This document shows, in pieces, positions 14,154-22,900 of a stretch of DNA of 42,996 nucleotides. The first letter of the stretch is position 1. Each line of letters starts with the position of its first letter. The DNA comes from a virus, in the IMG/VR virus record IMGVR_UViG_3300045257_000093, positions 1 to 42,996 of that record; one strand, 5' to 3'. A program made the position numbers and the translations under genes. Under the pieces are notes generated by a model, which searched no databases, was not told the origin of the DNA, and saw nothing but the letters and a program-made list of their open reading frames with translations.

Positions 14154-17100
14154 AACCCGGATGGCCCTTAACTCCACTGCCTTCCGGCAGGGGATGATTC
14201 AAGCGGCCAGCCAGGCCAACGACTCGCTCGGTTCGATCAGCAAGAAAGCCGGCGAGACAGCCAGTGTGCTGCTCTCGCTGAAGCGCGCTGCAGATACCTT
14301 CGGTACGTTCTATCTCGTCAAAGAGGGCATCGGCTCGCTGCTCGAAGCACAGAAGCAGCTGCAGGCTATTCACTACACGCTCATTGCTGCGACTGGCTCC
14401 TCGACGCAAGCGTCGGACGCTTTCAAATTCGTGGCTGACGAGTCGCAACGCATGGGCCTGGTGCTGCCCGAGGCGGCCTCTGGTTTCGCCAACCTCTCCG
14501 CGTCGGCTACCGCTGCCGGCGTCACGCTGACCGATCAGAAAAAGCTGTTCGACGCCTACTCGAAGTCGGCCACGTCGCTACATCTGGATACCACTCAGTC
14601 GAATCGTGCGTTGCTCGCATTGGAGCAAATGTTCGCCAAGGGCAAGATCCAGGCGCAGGAGTTGCGCTTGCAGCTCGGCCAGGCCATCCCGGGTGCCGCG
14701 CAGCGATTCCAGAACGCCGTCATGGAGATGACGAAGGGGACGGATCTTGCCGGTAAGTCCTTCGATCAGCTCCTCTCAGCCGGTGAGCTTACGACCTCGA
14801 AGTTCCTGCCGGCTCTGGTCACTGCGCTGGAAATGTCGGGCCGAGGCTGGGAGGAGGCGAGCAAGGGTCTCAATTCTAATTTGAATCGCGTCCGAACCGC
14901 ATGGTTCAACCTCAAGACCGAAGTCAGCAGCGGGCTGTTCAACGAGGCGGCGACGGCCGGCGCGGGCTTGCTGGCCGATAACCTTGGCCGGGTCGCCAGT
15001 GCGGTCAGCCTGATCGGCGCGGGCGGCTTGGCGCGGGTGCTGGGCGGGCAGATTGACTCGGGGGCGAGCAAGGTTACCCGGCTCGCCCAAGAAGCCCAAG
15101 GTTCCCGCATGGCGGCAGCGGCGGAAGCCACCTATGCTGCGAAGGTTGCGGCTACTGCGGAAGCCGAAGCGGCGGCGGCGGCGGTCCAGAAAGGAAGGAT
15201 CGCCACGCGTCAAGCCGACGGCGCTGCGTTCATCGCAGAGAATCGTCAGATCCTCTACAATGCCGAGCTGCAAGTCGAGTCGGCGGCGGCGCTCAAGGCG
15301 CGCCAAGTTGCCCTCGGCGGAGCGGCGCAGTCGGCGATGGTCCTTGAGGTTGCCGAGGAACGGCTGGGCCTCGCGCTCGCCGAGCAGGCGGTTGCTCAAG
15401 CTAGGGTCAACGCCGAGATGGCTCTTGCCACCCCGCTGTCGGACAAGTACACCGCGGCGCAGGCCCGGCTCGTCGTTGCGGAGAATGCCGTCGTTGCGGC
15501 CCAGGCACGCGTGGTCGAGACCCGCGCCGCCGAAGCGGCTATTGGCGGGCTCACGGCAACGGCCGGCCGGGCCGCGAAGTCCATCGGTACCTTTGCGCTC
15601 TCGCTCGTTGGCGGCTGGACGGGCGCAGCCGTGCTGGCAATTGGCGCCGTTGGCTATGCGATTTACAAGGTCAACGCGGACTGGGACGACTACCTCAAGC
15701 ACGCTGACGAGGTAGCCAAGTCCAACGTCGAGGTCACCCAGACGCTCCGGGACTTGGCGCTCGCGTACCAAGACGTGAACACCCGGCCCGATGCAGCGGC
15801 GCTGAGCAGCGGCTTAGACGCGGCAGCAACGGCAGCAACCAAGGCACGCCAAGAACTCGACGACCTCATCGCGAAGCGCGCTGAGCTTGAGGACCAGCAG
15901 CAGCGTATGACAGCCCGCGGGGGCCCAAGCCTGCTGCTCGATCCGAAGATTGGCGAGCTGGACGCGAAGATTGCGCATGCACGCAGTACGCTCGACGACC
16001 TCACCAGCTCAGCCGGCAAGGCGCAGCAGGAGCTTGCAGCGGAGCTTGCACCAGCCGTGCTCAATAGCGTCAACCCGGCACTCGACTTGCTCGCCACACG
16101 CGTCTACGGAGCACGAGACGCCTTTGCGGCGCTGCAGGGTCTCGCGTCGATCCCGTCATCCCTCGGCGACCTCGTGGCTCAAGCGACCGACGCGAGCAAG
16201 GCGTTCAAGGCGTACACCGCGGAAGCCACGGCTGCTGGCGACGCTTCGCTGAAGTCGATCCAGAAGCACGGAAAGTCGAACGAGGGGCTGGCGCAAGTTC
16301 GGCTAGACCTGCTGAAAAACTCAACAGCGTGGAAGAGTATGACTGCTGACCAGCGGTCAGCAGCGGTAGCGCAAGAGCAAACGGAAGCGGCGCTCGGCCG
16401 AGGGGTCGATGCGCTCAGCAACAAGACCAAGACGCACAAGGATAAGGTCGACCAAGCGGCCGAGGCGTACAAGAACCTCAGCAACGCGCAGCAGGGGCAG
16501 ATCGCGACGCTCAAGGGCCAGCTCGCCGGCACCGACGGGTACGGCGAAGCCCAGAAGACGTTGAACACGATGCTGGCCGGCGGTAGCGCCGAGTTCCGCA
16601 AGATGACCGCGGCTCACCAAGCCGAAGTGATCGCCACGCAGCGCCAGATCGTCGCGGATACGCAGGCGGTCAGCCTGATGAACCTCAAGATCGACAGCGC
16701 GCGCAAGCTGGCGGACATGGACCGAGAGCTTGCGAGGGAGCAAGAGGACCGAGCGCGCGCAAGTGCTTCCCAAGTCGAGGGCGTAGGGCACGGCAGCCAG
16801 TGGAACGCCGAGCGCCAAGCGATCGACGCGGTAACGGCGGCGACGCGGCAGAAGATGGACGCCGAGGGCGCTGCGTACCGGCAGGCCATCGACCTCGCGG
16901 ACAAGCAGAACAAGACGGCCGCCGAGCGAGCAGTGATCGACCAGGATCACTTGGCGATGCAGGGCAAGATCACCGCGGCCGGGGCGTTGGGCGCCAAGCA
17001 AACCCAAGACGACTTCGACGCGATGCGCGCGGCGCAGGGTAGCTGGGAGAACGGGATCAAGGCGGGCATCGAGGACTTCCAAACGCAGCAGCAGAACAAC

Positions 17101-17673
17101 GCGGCGGCGGGCAAGAAGATGGTCGACGATCTGACCGGCGGCTTCACCAACGCCTTCACCGCGTTTGCCAGCGGCGCTGAGAATGCCAAGACCGCCTTCG
17201 GTAGCTGGATCGACGACATGTACAAGCAAGCCCTCGCATTCGTCGCGAACAAGGCGATCCAGGCGCTCTTCGACTCGTTCTCGCAGACGGGCGGGGGCTC
17301 GAAGTCGTCGACGCCGGGTAGCTCCGCGGGCGGCTGGGCAAGCCTCGCGGGTAACGTCATGAATGCGTTCGGCTTCTCCTCAGGCCCCGGCACGATCGGG
17401 GCGGGCCTGGCGGGCGGCGGCTCTGCGCATGCGTGGGGCGCGTACCCGGTCGCCGAGAACGGCCCTGAGATTCTCAAGGTGGGCCATCGGAGTATCTTGA
17501 TGATGGGCGACCAGTCCGGTACCGTTGTGCCGAACAATCAGATCGGCCGGGCCGCAGGGAACACCACCGTGACCAACATTTACGTCCAGCCGACCACGAC
17601 GCGCCGCACCGCGGATCAGATCGCGACGGCCAATGCGCGCACGCAGCGTATCGCCACGTCGAGGAATGGCTGA
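14131..17673 (+). CDS. Tape measure protein (lambda family)
   Basis: At 1180 aa this is the largest gene. It is the molecular ruler of the tail, filling the tube during assembly and ejected ahead of the DNA. The N-terminal ~260 residues match tape measure domains (ASGFANLSASATAAGVTL; LEQMFAKGKIQAQELRLQLG, a highly conserved stretch). Then come long Ala/Glu-rich helices, one hydrophobic segment (about residues 485-512, VGGWTGAAVLAIGAVGYAIYK) and a C-terminal lambda-type domain (WENGIKAGIEDFQ, AVAENGPEIL-like). By the usual rule of about 0.15 nm per residue the tail would be near 175 nm. Start ATG 14131 lies 23 nt inside the GT frame. Confidence 0.95.
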   Translation: MATVATLETRMALNSTAFRQGMIQAASQANDSLGSISKKAGETASVLLSLKRAADTFGTFYLVKEGIGSLLEAQKQLQAIHYTLIAATGSSTQASDAFKFVADESQRMGLVLPEAASGFANLSASATAAGVTLTDQKKLFDAYSKSATSLHLDTTQSNRALLALEQMFAKGKIQAQELRLQLGQAIPGAAQRFQNAVMEMTKGTDLAGKSFDQLLSAGELTTSKFLPALVTALEMSGRGWEEASKGLNSNLNRVRTAWFNLKTEVSSGLFNEAATAGAGLLADNLGRVASAVSLIGAGGLARVLGGQIDSGASKVTRLAQEAQGSRMAAAAEATYAAKVAATAEAEAAAAAVQKGRIATRQADGAAFIAENRQILYNAELQVESAAALKARQVALGGAAQSAMVLEVAEERLGLALAEQAVAQARVNAEMALATPLSDKYTAAQARLVVAENAVVAAQARVVETRAAEAAIGGLTATAGRAAKSIGTFALSLVGGWTGAAVLAIGAVGYAIYKVNADWDDYLKHADEVAKSNVEVTQTLRDLALAYQDVNTRPDAAALSSGLDAAATAATKARQELDDLIAKRAELEDQQQRMTARGGPSLLLDPKIGELDAKIAHARSTLDDLTSSAGKAQQELAAELAPAVLNSVNPALDLLATRVYGARDAFAALQGLASIPSSLGDLVAQATDASKAFKAYTAEATAAGDASLKSIQKHGKSNEGLAQVRLDLLKNSTAWKSMTADQRSAAVAQEQTEAALGRGVDALSNKTKTHKDKVDQAAEAYKNLSNAQQGQIATLKGQLAGTDGYGEAQKTLNTMLAGGSAEFRKMTAAHQAEVIATQRQIVADTQAVSLMNLKIDSARKLADMDRELAREQEDRARASASQVEGVGHGSQWNAERQAIDAVTAATRQKMDAEGAAYRQAIDLADKQNKTAAERAVIDQDHLAMQGKITAAGALGAKQTQDDFDAMRAAQGSWENGIKAGIEDFQTQQQNNAAAGKKMVDDLTGGFTNAFTAFASGAENAKTAFGSWIDDMYKQALAFVANKAIQALFDSFSQTGGGSKSSTPGSSAGGWASLAGNVMNAFGFSSGPGTIGAGLAGGGSAHAWGAYPVAENGPEILKVGHRSILMMGDQSGTVVPNNQIGRAAGNTTVTNIYVQPTTTRRTADQIATANARTQRIATSRNG

Positions 17674-18281
17674 TGTTCTACCCGATCCAGATTCCGCCGA
17701 CGCCCGGCTTCGGGTTCACGGGCGGCCCTGAGTTCCAGACGAACGTGCAGAACATCGCGTCGGGCCGGGAGAAGCGTAACGGCGAGTGGTCGGTCTGCCG
17801 CCATAAGTACACCGCGCCTTATGTCAACATCCCCGAGGCAGCCTACCGCTCGATCAAGGGGGTGTTTCTTATCGTGCGCGGCAAGCTGCACACTTTCCTA
17901 CATCGCGACTGGGGCGACTTCGAGGCAGTCGACGAGCCCTTCGGTCTGGGCGACGGCACGAAGACAGTCTTCCAGCTCTCGAAGCTGTCGAGCATGCCGG
18001 ACTACCCGACTGCCACGTATACGCGCGTTATCACAAAGCCCGACGCGGGCGTTACGATCAAAGTTGACGGCGTGCTGACGGGGGCCAGCGTGTCCGAGGT
18101 CGACGGCACGGTAGCCTTCGGCTCGGCGCCAGCCAACGGCGCGGTGCTGACGTGGACTGGCGAGTTCTTCGTGCAGGTACGATTCGACATGGATTACCTC
18201 CCCTACAGCCTGGACGACCGCAACGGCAGCGGCTACGTGACCAACGGCAGCGTGGACTTGATCGAGGCGCTCGACGAATGA
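17673..18281 (+). CDS. Distal tail-type protein, DUF2460
   Basis: A 202-aa protein of the DUF2460 family, equivalent by order to the distal-tail (Dit) component of gene-transfer-agent-like tails. FPGF-like start (PPTPGFGFTGGPEFQTNVQN), GREKRNGEWSVCRHKY, then FLHRDWGDFEAVDEPFGLGD. The C-terminal module (GDGTKTVFQL..., VLTWTGEFFVQVRFD) is the recurring beta module of this family and returns inside the next protein. The gene begins at ATG 17673, overlapping the tape measure stop (TGATG), and ends in ATGA with DUF2163. Confidence 0.88.
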   Translation: MFYPIQIPPTPGFGFTGGPEFQTNVQNIASGREKRNGEWSVCRHKYTAPYVNIPEAAYRSIKGVFLIVRGKLHTFLHRDWGDFEAVDEPFGLGDGTKTVFQLSKLSSMPDYPTATYTRVITKPDAGVTIKVDGVLTGASVSEVDGTVAFGSAPANGAVLTWTGEFFVQVRFDMDYLPYSLDDRNGSGYVTNGSVDLIEALDE

Positions 18282-19438
18282 GCCGTAACGTACCCACCGC
18301 TCTGGCCGCGCACCTCGCCGGACCCGCAACGACCGTCTGCTACCTGCTGAAGATCATGCCGGTGCGAGCGGGCGTCGACACCTTCGGGCTCATCACGTTG
18401 GACGCCGACCGCGACTATGACGACGGCACCGGGTTGCTGACGTACCGGGCGAAGCGCGGCTATACCGCGTTCGACCTCGACACGAAGGCCGATCTCAGCG
18501 TGGATAGTAGCGAGGCGGCGGGTCTGCTCGCCGAGTACCCGGCCGACGGCGTGACCGCCGAGGGCATTGCGCGCGGCGATTACGATGGCGCGCGGTTTAT
18601 CCAGTACCTCGTGAACTACGAGGATCTGACGATGGGTCACGTCATCTTGAACGCCGGCCAGGTCGGGCAGGTCAAGATGCTTGACGACCTGACGTGCAAG
18701 ATCGAACTGCGAAGCCTCACGCAGATCCTGAAGCAGAACTCGATTATCGAGCTGACTTCGATCACCTGTCGCGCGCAGTTCGGCGACACCCGCTGCAAGA
18801 TGCCGCTGCGCTGGTACGGCACCGCCGTGGCGACGGTCGGTGCTGAGACGGATCGTGTCTTCACGATCGTCAACGCCCCCGGCATCGGCGCACCGCCGGG
18901 CAGCACGACCGGCCCGGTGTCCGGCGTCCAGTTCTTCACCGGCAACGGCACCACAACAACCGCGCAGTTGCTCGATACGGCTGGCGACGCGGTGCGCTCA
19001 GGGTTCGTCGTCTCGACGGTGAAGGCCAACGGCACCGCCTTTACGTATTACTCGATCGACGGCACTGGACTGGTCACGTTCAAGGATAGCTCGGGCGTCG
19101 TGACGGCCCCGGCGTCGGGCGTCGTCTTTACGTGGGACGGCACGCTCACGCTGCAACCCGACGGCTTCTTCGCCCCCGGCGTGGTGCACTGGGAGACGGG
19201 CGCCAACGCCGGACGCGAGAATGAGGTGGAATCCTACGTTGCGGCCACCGGCGCTGTCACGCTGGTCATCCCGACGTACCAGACGATCGCGCCAGGCGAC
19301 ACGTTCCAGATCCGCCGGGACTGCGACAAGTCGAAGGCAATGTGCCGCGACGTCTACAGCAACCTGCTCAATATGCGCGCCGAGCCGGAGCTACCCCGCG
19401 CCAACGGCACCGACCTCCAATCGCCGAGCGCCCACTGA
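18278..19438 (+). CDS. Tail hub protein, DUF2163/BR0599 family, with four-Cys cluster
   Basis: A 386-aa tip protein. The N-terminal ~140 residues are DUF2163-like and the conserved C-terminal core contains two Cys pairs: SITCRAQFGDTRCKM (C164, C173) and RRDCDKSKAMC (C349, C356). In lambda gpL and relatives four equivalent cysteines hold a 4Fe-4S cluster. Here the pairs are pushed apart by about 175 residues, largely a DUF2460-like beta module (GNGTTTTAQL..., VVFTWDGTLTL). It is part of the tip module that joins the Dit, the peptidase and the large hub. Start ATG 18278 (ATGA overlap). Confidence 0.86.
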   Translation: MSRNVPTALAAHLAGPATTVCYLLKIMPVRAGVDTFGLITLDADRDYDDGTGLLTYRAKRGYTAFDLDTKADLSVDSSEAAGLLAEYPADGVTAEGIARGDYDGARFIQYLVNYEDLTMGHVILNAGQVGQVKMLDDLTCKIELRSLTQILKQNSIIELTSITCRAQFGDTRCKMPLRWYGTAVATVGAETDRVFTIVNAPGIGAPPGSTTGPVSGVQFFTGNGTTTTAQLLDTAGDAVRSGFVVSTVKANGTAFTYYSIDGTGLVTFKDSSGVVTAPASGVVFTWDGTLTLQPDGFFAPGVVHWETGANAGRENEVESYVAATGAVTLVIPTYQTIAPGDTFQIRRDCDKSKAMCRDVYSNLLNMRAEPELPRANGTDLQSPSAH

Positions 19439-19878
19439 TGCGCGCCATCGGTCCGTCACTGAACGACGCCGAGCGCCTTGCGCTGATCGCGGCTGCTCGG
19501 AGCTACCTCGGCGTGCGCTTCAGGCACCAGGGGCGCTCCGAGCGCGGCGTTGACTGCGCGGGGCTGATCGTCGTCTGTCTGCTGGCTACCGGCCGCGTTC
19601 CGGCAGACGTGGAAGCCTACGGCCGCGAGCCATTGAACCAAGGGCTGCGCGGCATGTGCGTCGAGAACTTCGGAGAGCCGATCCCGAAGGGTGGCATGCA
19701 ACCCGGCGACGTGGCGTTGATGCGCTTCCGCGGCGAGCCGTCGCATGTCGGACTGGTTACCGACTATCCCTACGACGGCCTCGCGCTGATCCATGCGTTC
19801 GCCCAGGTGAAAAAGGTCGTCGAGCATCGGCTAGACTCCGAGTGGCTCGGCAATATCGTCGAGGTCTTCCGGCCGTGA
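19438..19878 (+). CDS. NlpC/P60 tail-tip peptidoglycan hydrolase
   Basis: A 146-aa cysteine peptidase that would cleave peptide stems of peptidoglycan during DNA entry. The catalytic Cys is Cys40 (RGVDCAGLIV), the base His103 (PSHVGLVTDY) and the third polar residue probably His119 (LIHAFA). It has no signal peptide, consistent with a virion-borne enzyme. Order DUF2460-DUF2163-NlpC-large hub matches gene-transfer-agent-like tails. Start ATG 19438 shares TGATG with the hub gene; its own stop shares TGATG with the inserted HNH gene. Confidence 0.92.
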   Translation: MRAIGPSLNDAERLALIAAARSYLGVRFRHQGRSERGVDCAGLIVVCLLATGRVPADVEAYGREPLNQGLRGMCVENFGEPIPKGGMQPGDVALMRFRGEPSHVGLVTDYPYDGLALIHAFAQVKKVVEHRLDSEWLGNIVEVFRP

Positions 19879-20438
19879 TGGCGCCCGAGGAAAAGAAGGC
19901 GAGGCGCAAAGAGGTTCGGGCACGATGCTGCGCCAAACATCGGGACGCAAACCTGACGTACGCTGCCGCGTACCGCGCGGCCAACGCCGAAAGTATCAAG
20001 GAAAAAGCGACGGGGAAGCACGCGGCCTACTCAGCTCGTTACCGGGAGAAAAACTACACGAAGTGCCTTGAGATGACGCAAGCGTGGAAGGAGGCCAATC
20101 CGGGCAGGCGTAAGACCATGCAAGCGGAGTATCTTCAGCGGAACTTGGACAAGCACCGGATCAATCAGCACAATAGGAACGCAAGGAAGCGAAAAGCCGG
20201 GGGCCGCCTGTCTTCGGGATTGGCCGGTAGGCTGCTGATCGCACAGAGAGGGCTTTGCGCTTGTTGTGGCGCATCGCTCGCAGCAGGGTACGACCTCGAC
20301 CATATCATGCCGGTACGCCTTGGGGGGGAGAACGTCGACTCGAACATCCAGCTCTTGACGCCGCGTTGCAATCGACGCAAAGGCGGCAAGCACCCCAACG
20401 ACTACCTGGGAGAAGGAAAATTTCCGGCCAGCAGATAG
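19878..20438 (+). CDS. Free-standing HNH (homing-type) endonuclease between tail genes
   Basis: A 186-aa basic protein: the N-terminal half is full of Lys/Arg and short aromatic repeats (KHAAYSARYREKNYTKC, KHRINQHNRNARKRK), typical DNA-binding regions of homing enzymes. The C-terminal part is an HNH domain: GLCACCG (zinc pair), YDLDHIMPV (catalytic His), VDSNIQLLTPRCNRRKG (Asn plus second Cys half-site). It begins at ATG 19878 (TGATG with NlpC) and ends 19 nt inside the hub frame. Base use is less GC-rich than neighbours. Tail-module genes are normally adjacent, so it is most likely a mobile insertion. Confidence 0.88.
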   Translation: MAPEEKKARRKEVRARCCAKHRDANLTYAAAYRAANAESIKEKATGKHAAYSARYREKNYTKCLEMTQAWKEANPGRRKTMQAEYLQRNLDKHRINQHNRNARKRKAGGRLSSGLAGRLLIAQRGLCACCGASLAAGYDLDHIMPVRLGGENVDSNIQLLTPRCNRRKGGKHPNDYLGEGKFPASR

Positions 20439-22900
20439 GCACAGTCGTCGGCGGCGCGATCGGCGCGTATTTCGGCGGTCCCGCGGGCGCGCAGCTCGGC
20501 ATGGCGATCGGCGGCGCGATCGGCGGCGCGGTTGCTCCAACGCACGTCAACGGCCCGAAGATCGGCGACGGTCAGCAGCAGACAGCAACGGACGGCGCGC
20601 CGATCGCGTGGGTGCAGGGCACGGCGATGATTGCCGGGACGATCGTCCAGGTCAGCAGCCGCCGGCAGATCCGCCACAAAGACAACGGCAAGGGCGGCTC
20701 GGTCGCTGTCACGTTTACCGCAGTGCAGGATTTCGCCATCCTCATCTGCGAATCCAGCGAGCTGCGCGACAGCACGGTCAACTCGATTCTGATGGTGCTG
20801 CAGGATGGTAAGCTGGTCTATGATGTGCGCGTCGGTTCGACGATGCTGGCGGACTCCTACAAATGGAGGGCCAATGTCGACTTCCTTTTTGGAGATGAGG
20901 AACAGCTTCCGCACCCCACGCTCGAAGCAATTACCGGCGTCGGCAATACGCCAGCGTATCGCGGGAGCTGCGTTGCGGTATTTAAGAGCTTCGATGTGAG
21001 CCAAGCGGGCGATCGTATCCCTAATTTCCAATTTGTCGTGTCTAATGCGCCGGGGATAGCTTCGCAGGCCGCATGGAAATATTACGCGACAACGCTTTCC
21101 GATTCGACCGATTACTCGGCCAGTAGCTTTGACGATACCGCGTGGCCTGTCGGGGGGGCGCCTTTCGGGAATTTGGACCGTAGTACGCCTCCAGGGAAAG
21201 CCCAATACATCGCTGATTTTAATTCGTCTCTGTCCGCGACCATAAGAACGCCAATGGCGCTAGATACCCGGATGTGGATACGGAGAAAAATATATCTGCC
21301 GCAGATACCGCCTTCAGGGTTTCAACTTATTGGATGGCTCGATAACGGATACGCGATGTACGTGAATGGCGTAGAAATCGATAGCGGGTATTCGGCTATC
21401 GGCGCGGGTATCTCGAAAACATTAACTTCTGATGGATTTGTTGAAGGGGATAACATTCTGGCCGTGCGGTGCGATGACGATGCGACTACGAATGCCTCTG
21501 ACGTTTGTTATTTTGATTTTCTACTCCAGCCGCTCGGATTGCCAAGCAATACCGCGATGCCCGTTCCACTTTCGGGCATTGTCGAGCGAATTTGCGAGCG
21601 CGGCGGCCTTGACGCTGCGGATGTTGAAAAAAGTGCGCTTGATGGTATTACCGTCATGGGATACCCGATTGCGCGACAAGCCAATGCGGCCGATTGCCTA
21701 CTGCCGTTGCTCCAAACGTATTTTGGGTTCGCATCCGAGTATGACGCCCAATTGCATTTCAAGCTTTATGGCGAAGATGCGGTGGTAGCCGTTGACCGCG
21801 CCGACTTAATCGAGGGTAACGATTCCAACAACGGCGCGATCGTCAGCAATCTACGCAATCAAAGTACCGAATTTCCGCGGCGCGTAGTGGGCAGTTATAT
21901 GGACCCCGCGCAGAACTATACCGTCGTTGATACGGCCGCTGAACGTCGGGCCGTTGACGTTATAGCTATCGGCGATCAGTCGTTCCAGATCCCGGTCGTC
22001 ATGGCTGCTGACGACGCGGCGCGGGCTGTCGATAAGGCGCTAAAAGTGGCCTACGCCACCTTGGAGGGGACGCTCGAATACTCCACGCCGCTTGCAGGTT
22101 CGGACGTCTATCTGAGCTTGGCAGCCGGCGAGCCCCTGTCGTTCCAAGGCAAGCGCTACGTGGCCGATGAGCTGATCCTCGGAAGCAATAACATGAAGTT
22201 GACGACTCGGTACGACCGCCAGAGCGCGTACACCTCAAACGTGCAAGCAGTCCTCGGCCAAGCGCCAACGCCGCCAGCCTCGCCGTACTCGGGGCCGACC
22301 ACGCTCATCCCGATGAATTTGCCCTCCTTGCGCCCGCAGGATACCTACGGCGTTTATCTTGCTGCGTCGAGCAGTGACGGGCGCTCAAGCTGGGTGGGCT
22401 GCACGGTGCAGGCCTCCTACGACAATCAAGCCAGCTGGCAGAATGCCTTGCAAATCACGGAGCCCTCCGTATTCGGCGAGCTAGCCGTGAATGAGCCGGT
22501 TGGCGGCGAACCACTGACTGTGCAAGTAAATGGCGACCTGGAGTCAGTGACCGACGATCAGCTCGCCGCCAGTGCGAACGCCTTTGCGTTGATGCATGCG
22601 GCCGGCGCCGAAATCGGTCAGTTCAAGATGGCTACCGAAACGACGACCGCTCACGAATATGAGCTGACGAATGTCACCCGCGGGGGCCTCGGCACGACTG
22701 AAGTGCCGAGCGCGGCGGGCGAGCAATTCGTCATGCTCGATGCGGTCTATTTCTTGCCGATCGACATTTCATTTAAGGGTAAGACGATCTATTTCCGAGC
22801 GGTTGGATTCGGCGAAGTTGCCGAGGACGCCGATGTTGTTTCGGCCGTCTACAACCCGGATACAACCGTGATTCACGACGGCGGAGTGGTTACACCATGA
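20420..22900 (+). CDS. Large tail hub/fibre protein (megatron-like) with inserted carbohydrate-binding-type domain
   Basis: About 826 aa if translation begins at ATT 20420 (GGGAG 7 nt upstream); no ATG is available before residue 31 of this frame. The N-terminus is glycine-rich (GTVVGGAIGAYFGG), as in other hub proteins of this class. Residues about 213-374 form a jelly-roll-like insertion (SFDDTAWPVGGAPFG, LIGWLDNGYAMYVNGVEI), coded in clearly less GC-rich DNA. After it the usual hub continues (IVERICERGGLDAADVEKSA) with fibronectin-like strands and NVTRGGLGT near the C-terminus. It anchors the fibre and probably contacts the host receptor. The frame upstream of 20420 only shadows the HNH gene. 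Confidence 0.85.
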   Translation: MSGQQIGTVVGGAIGAYFGGPAGAQLGMAIGGAIGGAVAPTHVNGPKIGDGQQQTATDGAPIAWVQGTAMIAGTIVQVSSRRQIRHKDNGKGGSVAVTFTAVQDFAILICESSELRDSTVNSILMVLQDGKLVYDVRVGSTMLADSYKWRANVDFLFGDEEQLPHPTLEAITGVGNTPAYRGSCVAVFKSFDVSQAGDRIPNFQFVVSNAPGIASQAAWKYYATTLSDSTDYSASSFDDTAWPVGGAPFGNLDRSTPPGKAQYIADFNSSLSATIRTPMALDTRMWIRRKIYLPQIPPSGFQLIGWLDNGYAMYVNGVEIDSGYSAIGAGISKTLTSDGFVEGDNILAVRCDDDATTNASDVCYFDFLLQPLGLPSNTAMPVPLSGIVERICERGGLDAADVEKSALDGITVMGYPIARQANAADCLLPLLQTYFGFASEYDAQLHFKLYGEDAVVAVDRADLIEGNDSNNGAIVSNLRNQSTEFPRRVVGSYMDPAQNYTVVDTAAERRAVDVIAIGDQSFQIPVVMAADDAARAVDKALKVAYATLEGTLEYSTPLAGSDVYLSLAAGEPLSFQGKRYVADELILGSNNMKLTTRYDRQSAYTSNVQAVLGQAPTPPASPYSGPTTLIPMNLPSLRPQDTYGVYLAASSSDGRSSWVGCTVQASYDNQASWQNALQITEPSVFGELAVNEPVGGEPLTVQVNGDLESVTDDQLAASANAFALMHAAGAEIGQFKMATETTTAHEYELTNVTRGGLGTTEVPSAAGEQFVMLDAVYFLPIDISFKGKTIYFRAVGFGEVAEDADVVSAVYNPDTTVIHDGGVVTP

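Noticed and set aside
12549-14177. 542-aa minus-strand frame opposite tail genes
   Set aside because: Covers at least four recognised plus-strand genes and a terminator; composition is typical of antisense frames.
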